Part shown: one piece after another, positions 57,739 to 64,000 of the stretch
Position numbering within the stretch: position 1 is the stretch's first letter
Layout: each line of letters starts with the position of its first letter
Source of the DNA: Paraconiothyrium sp. Pb-2020
Taxonomy: Eukaryota > Ascomycota > Dothideomycetes > Pleosporales > Didymosphaeriaceae
Length of the DNA stretch: 64,000 bases
Reading direction: 5' to 3'
Assembly (NCBI GenBank): GCA_022419385.1
Contig: JAJUBI010000009.1
Location: 682,001-746,000 of the forward strand
Program-made: the position numbers and the translations under genes
Notes under the pieces: generated by a model
What the model was told of the DNA's origin: nothing
Seen by the model: the letters and a program-made list of their open reading frames with translations, nothing else
The model's database searches: none

Positions 57739-58114
57739 AGCGGACAGTGACCGTCTCGTCGATACAGTGGCGACGTCCTGTGTAGAGTCGACAATGACGT
57801 CACGTCACGTGTTGGGTTTCGCGCGCCTGAGTGTGCTGCCGTCCCAAAACGAGTGCTGCGGAGGGTCCGATGCCAACGGTGGAAGGCCTATTTCAGTGTG
57901 GTGTGCGAAAAGTGTAGCAGATGGGAACATCGAGGACGGAAAGACTGCTTGGAGGGGACACACGCCAGGTCTTATATCACTGGGCAGTATATAGTGTGAA
58001 AGGTGCCCTTTGCTTTTCGGCACGGAACACAGTTGCGACCAATCACAGGTGGCAGCGATCGGAGACCTTCCTGGGGTCCCAGCACCCTATGCAACTCCTC
58101 CTCCACCACAGATC
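57739..58114. promoter_or_regulatory. Shared promoter of two regulator genes with CRE and E-box elements
   Basis: These 376 bases separate two divergent transcription factor genes. TGACGTCA (57795-57802), the perfect CRE/bZIP palindrome, is followed at once by CACGTG (57806-57811), a bHLH-type E-box. A TATATA lies at 57988-57993, about 120 bases before the plus-strand start. The arrangement suggests joint control of both regulators by bZIP/bHLH factors; binding is inferred. Confidence 0.6.
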
Positions 58115-59245
58115 ATGGTCCGCTCGCATACCCAGGAACTGCTGTCAGCGCCGCGGCTTCGCAACGCCTGCGATCGCTGCCATTCGCAAAAGCTTCGCTG
58201 TCTCAAACCTCCCCAAGGAGGTGCGTGTCTCCGCTGCGCCAAGTTCGGTTCTACCTGCGTACACAGCGCGCGGACGACGCGACGATCATCACAGAAGGAG
58301 TCTACAGATTCATCTTCAAATCGGACACCAAGGACAGTTGCGTCTCCAAGCGTCGAGAGCATTATTGCTGCGCCCACTAGCTCTGATGCGACGTTGCTGG
58401 CGGAAAGTTGCTTGGATCCTTCGAGTCTTCTCCATCTCCCCGATTGCGACATCCTTGGCGCTGGAGGGCTCAGCAACGCTTCGTTCTTTCCGAATCAACC
58501 GAAGAGTCGGGAGACTGGAAACGCTTCGCCACAAAATGCTTTGATACCCACTTCTCCGCGCGACCTCGCAACCTTCCACATCATCCTCGTGGACCACTGT
58601 GCGAGCTTTTCGGCAATGCTACAAGTGTCACCAATCTCTACCTTTGGGTCCAAAGTAATAGCCATAGACCAAACCTTTGCGCTCACTCGACGCTTCTTAG
58701 ATATATTCAAGCAGTTCAGCGTCCATTCCGCCGACCAAGCCACTATCCTCCTCTTTCTGTCTTGTTACCATCGCCTGATGGACGTGTACCAAAGTCTCTT
58801 CAAGAAGATGCAACTGTGTACGCAGAGTCCACACGCAGTCATTCCTGCGGGCACCAGACTGAATATGCCCGTCACTCAGCTCGTCTCGTACGTCGCTAGT
58901 GACTTGTGGAAGACGGTTGAGGCGATCGAAGCACCCATGACCGCATATGGTACACACTTCATGTTGTTGCTACTCCTTTGCACAGGCTTGTGTGAAGAGC
59001 TGCGCGATGCCATTCCTAGCGGACGTACTCAGGATGGAGGCGGCAACACTTCGTGGGATCCCAACAGTACAGTGCTGGTGCAAGACACATTTTATTCTGG
59101 CGTTCGCACGATCGACTGGTGTGCCGACAAGGATCAACTCGATGAGTCGGTAAGAAATGCTATGTGGAAACGGTGGATCGAGCTGGCAACGCAAATACAA
59201 TTGACCAAACAGACTGCAATGATGTTCGCGGTTGCGTGTCTATGA
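58115..59245 (+). CDS. Zn2Cys6 transcription factor, AflR-like cluster regulator
   Basis: Single-exon DNA-binding protein of 376 aa. The zinc cluster lies near the N-terminus: RNACDRCHSQKLRC, then PPQGGACLRCAKFGSTC, the CX2CX6C...CX2CX6C pattern with the longer middle loop seen in AflR-type secondary metabolism regulators. A Ser/Thr-rich basic linker (TTRRSSQKESTDSSSN) follows. The C-terminal part has helices such as ILLFLSCYHRLMDVYQSLF, common in this regulator class, and no MHR domain. The ATG at 58115 (MVRSHTQELL) is the first in frame. Divergent from the larger Zn2Cys6 gene and a second candidate controller of the terpene genes. Target genes cannot be told from sequence. Confidence 0.87.
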   Translation: MVRSHTQELLSAPRLRNACDRCHSQKLRCLKPPQGGACLRCAKFGSTCVHSARTTRRSSQKESTDSSSNRTPRTVASPSVESIIAAPTSSDATLLAESCLDPSSLLHLPDCDILGAGGLSNASFFPNQPKSRETGNASPQNALIPTSPRDLATFHIILVDHCASFSAMLQVSPISTFGSKVIAIDQTFALTRRFLDIFKQFSVHSADQATILLFLSCYHRLMDVYQSLFKKMQLCTQSPHAVIPAGTRLNMPVTQLVSYVASDLWKTVEAIEAPMTAYGTHFMLLLLLCTGLCEELRDAIPSGRTQDGGGNTSWDPNSTVLVQDTFYSGVRTIDWCADKDQLDESVRNAMWKRWIELATQIQLTKQTAMMFAVACL

Positions 59246-59839
59246 AGTCCCTGTATTTGACGCAGTCGAACGATAGATGCATTGATGTCTCGTTTCTCCG
59301 CGATGATATTCGCCCGCGGTCTTCCATTTCCCGAACTCGGCCCTTTGCCAAGCAATCCCACCACCTTCATAAAGTCTCCAAACCGCGCGGACGCCAAGAA
59401 CTTACACCTCATTCTGTCCTCGTACCGCTACTGCGCCTTCTAAACTTACGTACGGCAAAAGATCTGCGAGGTTGATGAAAAGGTCAAGAGCAACTCTGAC
59501 CTGTTATCTAACTGTCAGATGCCAATCGCTACATTGCTTTCCTGGGTATGTCTACTTGCGCACTATCATCATAAACACAATGGTCAAGACTCCCACATTG
59601 ATCACATCGTTAGCACCGCCTGGTGGCACGTGCCACGCTGTAGTAGGTATATGTGACGTCTCCCACTTGGATCTCACCAATGCCCAACGAATCAACCTCA
59701 GCACACGCACACCTATTTCCGAACTGGTGCATGCTGAAGCGTTTATGAATCTGCCACCATACGCGACACCCTCTCATCGCGCCACTTTTCACGCTCGACC
59801 AACGAACATTTTGCAGTTCGAGCACACATACCATACATC
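59246..59839. other. Spacer downstream of the AflR-like regulator
   Basis: These 594 bases separate two plus-strand genes. Short open frames exist but none looks like protein. It probably holds the regulator's 3' UTR and the next promoter. Confidence 0.5.
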
Positions 59840-60872
59840 ATGGGCAACAAAGTCGCTCGTCCCGTCCACCCTGGCGGCATCCCGCATCCCCTGTGCCTTT
59901 TGATGCCTATGGGGTTCTGCTGGTTCTGCACTTTCTACAAGGACCCTCACAACGAGTGGGCCAATGACTGCCCCAAGCCTCCCGAGGGTGTGCAGCTAGC
60001 CAACGGGCAGGCATATCTTTCCACAGTGGTAAGTAGTAAGAGTCCTTTGAATGAGTAAACCCACGACCACACCCGTTGTCACCCCTTTACACTACATCTC
60101 AACCCAAGATCAACCCTAGAACGCTAAACCGCACACTTCACACGCGTGCGCATACACACAGTGGGCACATGGCGCCTGTAGTATTCTGCTTGGTATGCAC
60201 ATTCTTCTCTTGAACTAGCAACAAGGACGCTGACGGTTTTTCTAAGCCTACTGAGGGCGTGCAGCCGTCCGACGCGAACGGTGGTGTCCATCTCTTCATC
60301 CCGTACGTTAAAACACCTTGCGACTCATACCGGGCGAACAACTAATGCCTCCCAGCGCTGGTCAACTCGAATACGAGGGTACTGTCTACAACGTTGAACC
60401 GGGTGTCTGCATCGATAGCGGCGGCACCTGGGTTGTTGAGCCCTCCCCCGGGGGTTGCGACATCTCCATGAACGCCCTCATCAACGCGGACCTGAGCAAA
60501 GCTATGCTGGACAACGTGGTTCCGCGCGACTCCTCTTCTCACCTGGCACCTGCCGATAGCAGCGAGCACGAGCGGTTCGTCAACAACATGGGCTTCCTCA
60601 CTTTGATCCTCTGCGCCTTCATCTTCTACGTTTGGGCTATGGACCTCTTCGATTTCGTCAAGTCCAAGCGACGTGTGCGATTGCAGGACGACCACATCTC
60701 GGTCACCAGCCCTGTGGTCGAGGAGACCAAGGAGAAGTGCGATATGGTGGACAAGGACCGCAACGGCACGAATACGCACCTGATTGACGTTCCTCACAAC
60801 GGTCAGTCAAAATCGGAGAAGGTAAAGTATTCTTACCTTTCCGTGGACGAGGAGTCTTCACGTCGGTCATGA
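59840..60872 (+). CDS. Unrecognised single-pass membrane protein with a Cys-rich N-terminus
   Basis: I do not recognise the family. The best model has exons 59840-60028, 60226-60302 and 60356-60872; 260 aa. The first exon (MGNKVARPVHPGGIPHPLCL, then GFCWFCTFYKDPHNEWANDC) is Cys- and Trp-rich and begins with an MG start that could be myristoylated. The middle (PTEGVQPSDANGGVHLFIP, joined to AGQLEYEGTVYNV and GVCIDSGGTWVVE) looks like a compact extracellular or lumenal piece. A single hydrophobic helix, FLTLILCAFIFYVWAMDLF, lies at about residues 168-186 and is followed by a basic stop-transfer KSKRR and a charged tail with a YSYL motif. The first intron (197 nt, acceptor AAG) is long, and an extra small exon inside it cannot be excluded. 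No N-terminal signal peptide is evident. Confidence 0.6.
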
Positions 60873-61703
60873 ATAGCTTTGAAGGAGCGCAAGTAACTCG
60901 GCAGCCGCCACCAAGAGGTGTTCTTAAGGTACAGGGCTTCATAGCGCGGATGGCATGGTAGCATGAATGGACTGTAGTTCCAACCGAAATCTTCCAAATT
61001 AGTCACGCATACGGGTATCAACGTGAGGAATGTCCTGAAATGATCAATGCTGCCAAGATGGAGCGATTTGCTTTCACGCTCTATGAATAGTGACCCGGAC
61101 CTAACTGCGTAAGTCCAAGGGGAGTCGTGTGCAACGTACGCAACCACAGCCTGCTCAGTCTCCTGGGCAATTATGCGCTTTGTCAAGTATTAGGGTTGAT
61201 TAATCGTGCGCATCATTTTCAAAATTTGACTCCAGACGAAGTGTGAAGCCAGCCACCAGCGACCATGATTTTCACTTGGCGGTCGCCGAAAACAGCCATC
61301 AGATCTATCGTCCTACTGGGCGTGCCACGGTTCTGGTGGGCGACGCACTCCCCATCTAAATACCAATTGATGACCCTAAAACGTTCCTTTCGATCCCAAT
61401 TTTGCAAAAAAAAGCATCGGCCACTGGTACTCTTAATCATGGTTTTTGAACGAGACCCAGACTAAGACAAGCAAATAGGATGTTTCAAGATCTTAGACAG
61501 CCAGCCTACGAGTTTGTCTTAAATTGTGTTTGTACTTGGTGTAGACTGTCACATGGCCTATCGGCAAGCTTGACATAACAAACCAGTTTGGTATCTGTAT
61601 GGGTCTTATATAAACCGAGTGTTACGTTCGTCTATTACTATCCATTACCAACTCAGCTAGTCTACTCCATTGGAGAGTGGTAAGCGGCATACAAAACTAC
61701 ATC
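60873..61703. other. Spacer between membrane protein and BTB gene
   Basis: These 831 bases have no supportable gene. A TATA-like TATATAA at about 61608-61614 sits 90 bases before the BTB gene start and is its likely core promoter. Confidence 0.5.
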
Positions 61704-62423
61704 ATGGCTCATCAGAAAGAACAAGGTGGCGCCGATCTTGATCTTTCTTCCCTCCAGCTCAGCTCTGCCGGACCGTCGAACACTATACTCGACGATCCTA
61801 TCCCATCGATCATCACGCTCAAAGTTGGAGGCCGCCACTTTCGCACTTACAAGAGCACTTTGCAAGATGCAGGATACTTCGCACCTTATCTCGAGGGACG
61901 CTGGGAGTGGCCGAAAGAGGAAGATGGCTCGTTCTTCTGTGATGCAGACCCCGATATCTTCGCACATGTCCTGCGCTACCTACGTCGACCGTCAGTCTAT
62001 CCCCTTTTCTGGACCAAGGCGAATGGATTCGACTACGACTGGTACCATCGTTTAGAAGACGCAGCAATAGACTTTCAGATTAAGGATTTGGAGAATTGGA
62101 TCAAAAGCAAAATGTACCTGAAGGCTATCACGATGGAGGCCACTACATCGGCTAGGAAGGTGGGTACATACTGGCCGAAGGGAGAGGTGAAGCAGAGCGG
62201 AGATGTCAATATCGACTGCATCGTTGTTCCGAGGACAGAGAAAGTGTATATGTGTCCACGCGATATGCCGGCGCATAGGGGAAGGCCAGAGGGTTGTAGT
62301 CATGCGTGTCATAAAGTAAGAAATGGTGGGCCACATCGCTATGAGGATCAAGCGTATAATGAGGTCTCAACCATCTGTAAGGAATATTTTGTCGATAAGG
62401 AAGTGTGCATGCGAGAGTTGTAA
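61704..62423 (+). CDS. BTB/POZ (potassium-channel T1-type) domain protein, KCTD-like
   Basis: Single exon, 239 aa. The BTB_2/T1 domain spans about residues 34-130. It opens with ITLKVGGRHFRTYKSTL, the invariant start of the T1 fold, and includes GSFFCDADPDIFAHVLRYLR, the motif shared with KCTD proteins and Kv channel tails. No membrane helices follow, so it is not a channel. KCTD-like proteins usually oligomerise and act as cullin-3 adaptors. The C-terminal part (residues about 150-239) has several Cys and His (MCPRD, GCSHACHK, STICKEYF, KEVCMREL) that might bind metal; I know no family for it. The ATG at 61704 is preferred as the first one in frame. Confidence 0.85.
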   Translation: MAHQKEQGGADLDLSSLQLSSAGPSNTILDDPIPSIITLKVGGRHFRTYKSTLQDAGYFAPYLEGRWEWPKEEDGSFFCDADPDIFAHVLRYLRRPSVYPLFWTKANGFDYDWYHRLEDAAIDFQIKDLENWIKSKMYLKAITMEATTSARKVGTYWPKGEVKQSGDVNIDCIVVPRTEKVYMCPRDMPAHRGRPEGCSHACHKVRNGGPHRYEDQAYNEVSTICKEYFVDKEVCMREL

Positions 62424-63759
62424 CAGACTTGGCCGACATCGCCTTGTCCTCTTCGCAGGTAGACATTGGCTCCGCTGGGTTAAAGTGTAAATGGTCTGGT
62501 ATATACGGGAATTTCTTCTCTGTAGCATAGTGCTTACATCAATGTATTATTCTTGAGGCTTCTTCTCGCCGTCTGATCTGTGACTTGGCTGAAACTCGTC
62601 TGTCCAGGTGTCTTCGATTGTTTGGTTGGATGAAAGAATGCAGGAGCACCGTGCGAAGGTGTTACCCATAGTGAATCCTTGACATATCAAGACACGGAGA
62701 ATTAGAGTGCCAGACGTGCAGTAAGTAAGCTGAACGAGGTTACTGTGAGCTGCTGGCACAATGGAACATGAAGGACGCTGACGACACTCACCGAACGATA
62801 GACTAGTCTTGATCTGGAATAGTCGCTTTGGTGCGACAAAGCGTCAGAGTTGTAGCCTACCTTCGAAGCTGCCTCCCATCAACATCAACATCTTCCGGCG
62901 TTATAATTTACAACCTTCCTTCGCTGCATCTCGCCAGGGTCCTGAGCCTATATCTTCACCGGCCCCATACGAAGGCCAGGCAGGTAGCACGCGCATCGGG
63001 AGACACTTTCGTCCGTCTCACATGCGTGCAAATGTTGCTTCGCCTGAACGCCAGTTGCTATGTTGGTGCATTTCTTTGCAATACAGTGTCGCGATCATGA
63101 GCAATTTGCCCGCACAGCCTAGGCGGACCGCAGGCAGCAGACATATCCCGACCACGTTCTCTTCATCGAACTTCTCATTGGCTGCCTATCGACCCACTCA
63201 TGATCTTTCTGTTTGATACGAGCCCTCGGTTGGTGTAAGTGTTGCAGTACAAGCTTCATAGTTGTATCGACGGCGGTGGCGCAGTGCGGACTAGCGGCAT
63301 ACCCTTGCTTCATGCACAATCCCACACCTGCGAGAAGGTGAACTTCAAACAACTTTGTTCAGTTGATAATATTGACACTTGATGAGCTCGAAGCGCCGCG
63401 AGAGAACGTAAAACAGATCCAAACGCGATTACATTATCTACCGAGCATGCCATGTTCTTCAACCGTGTATTCCTGTACGGGGTTCAGCAGTTGTCAGAGC
63501 AGGCTGAATTTGGTATTGCCTTGATCTTGAAGACGTTCGTATCGCCGCGCCACAATTGTTCCTGTATGAACCGTTGTGACTATACCAATCTAGGCGCTTC
63601 GTTCCCGCGTGCGTTGGAAGGCTGAAGTAACAACACTACGACCACACCAATTTATAACTCGGCAGCGCACCCGGATTCATCTCATCTTCTCATGATGCCA
63701 GACATTAAGAATTCTTAAAGTCTTTGACATAGGACAAACCACCCGCAAACCCTGTAGCG
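62424..63759. other. Intergenic stretch without a supportable gene
   Basis: About 1.3 kb with small open frames on both strands (for example 62809-63216 plus and 62547-62759 minus). None has recognisable domains or a splice pattern that extends it. Nothing else was seen. Confidence 0.5.
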
Positions 63760-64000
63760 ATGGAGGCTACACATCAACGGTCAGATAGCGTAGTAGCGGC
63801 CAACGCATCTCCCACCAATGATAGCAAGGGGCTGCAAGTAGCAGTGCTTGAAATAGAAGCTAGTAGCAGCTCCTCGTCTCCGGCCATCGCTCCTGATGCT
63901 ACCACCATACCTGCCCGGGAAGTTGCCTTGCAGCTTTCAGACCCTTTGCAGCAAGATTGGCAAAAGCGCCGCATTCACCGTTGGAAATCACCGCTCTTGA
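63760..64000 (+). CDS. Start of a protein-coding gene cut by the window edge
   Basis: An ATG at 63760 opens a frame that stays open to the last base (about 80 codons). The translated part is Ser/Ala-rich (a run of six Ser in EASSSSSSPAIAPD) and ends basic (QQDWQKRRIHRWKS). It looks like the disordered N-terminus of a larger protein. No domain is visible, so no function can be offered, and a later start cannot be excluded. Confidence 0.45.
   Translation, partial: MEATHQRSDSVVAANASPTNDSKGLQVAVLEIEASSSSSSPAIAPDATTIPAREVALQLSDPLQQDWQKRRIHRWKSPLL

Noticed and set aside
62809..63216. 135-codon plus-strand frame
   Set aside because: No recognisable domain and composition like random GC-balanced DNA; no start context or neighbours to support it.

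Overview
The window is chromosomal DNA of a filamentous ascomycete, most likely a pezizomycete mould. The genes are compact and carry short GT-AG introns, mostly 45-70 nt, with CTRAY-like branch sites. Many pairs are divergently transcribed, Zn2Cys6 regulators are present, and the gene set (NUDA-type dynein, Rieske protein, GUA1, GEF1-type CLC, BCP1, POA1) is typical of such fungi. I lean towards Dothideomycetes from general feel only. Splice sites, frames and exon joins were worked out by reading the sequence; protein family names come from recognised motifs, not searches.

Layout. 1-1869: 5' part of a secreted dipeptidyl-peptidase V (minus strand, runs off the window). 1870-7819: about 6 kb without a supportable gene, holding a decayed Ty1/Copia RNase H fragment and two inverted-repeat structures. 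7820-13170: a sugar transporter with an in-frame stop, an acyl-CoA thioesterase, and a conserved unknown gene that looks broken. 13571-26800: cytoplasmic dynein heavy chain, complete in length but with a one-base frameshift near 17450. 27373-43780: ordinary metabolism and housekeeping: CLC exchanger, serine carboxypeptidase, DUF6594 membrane protein, apiosidase-like glycosidase, Dpb3-like histone-fold protein, macro-domain phosphatase, Rieske protein, Bcp1, GMP synthetase.

44496-59245 is the most interesting part. It holds an epoxide-hydrolase-like gene, a short-chain dehydrogenase, a small hydrophilic protein, a chimeric terpene cyclase/prenyltransferase (719 aa, both active-site metal motifs in each half intact), a divergent cytochrome P450 (516 aa, 9 exons), and two divergently transcribed Zn2Cys6 regulators. 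This is the layout of a di- or sesterterpenoid biosynthetic cluster: the C-terminal half makes the C20 or C25 diphosphate, the N-terminal half cyclises it, the P450 (and perhaps the epoxide hydrolase and dehydrogenase) decorate it, and the two regulators would control the locus. The promoter between the synthase and the P450 carries four direct CGG triplets and a 23-base poly-C run. 59840-64000 holds an unrecognised single-pass membrane protein, a BTB/T1-domain protein and the start of a further gene cut by the window edge.

Three single-base coding lesions fall within 9.3-17.5 kb (transporter stop, frameshift in the unknown gene, frameshift in dynein), while the other multi-exon genes read cleanly. 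Whether these are real mutations or consensus errors is the main data-quality question here.
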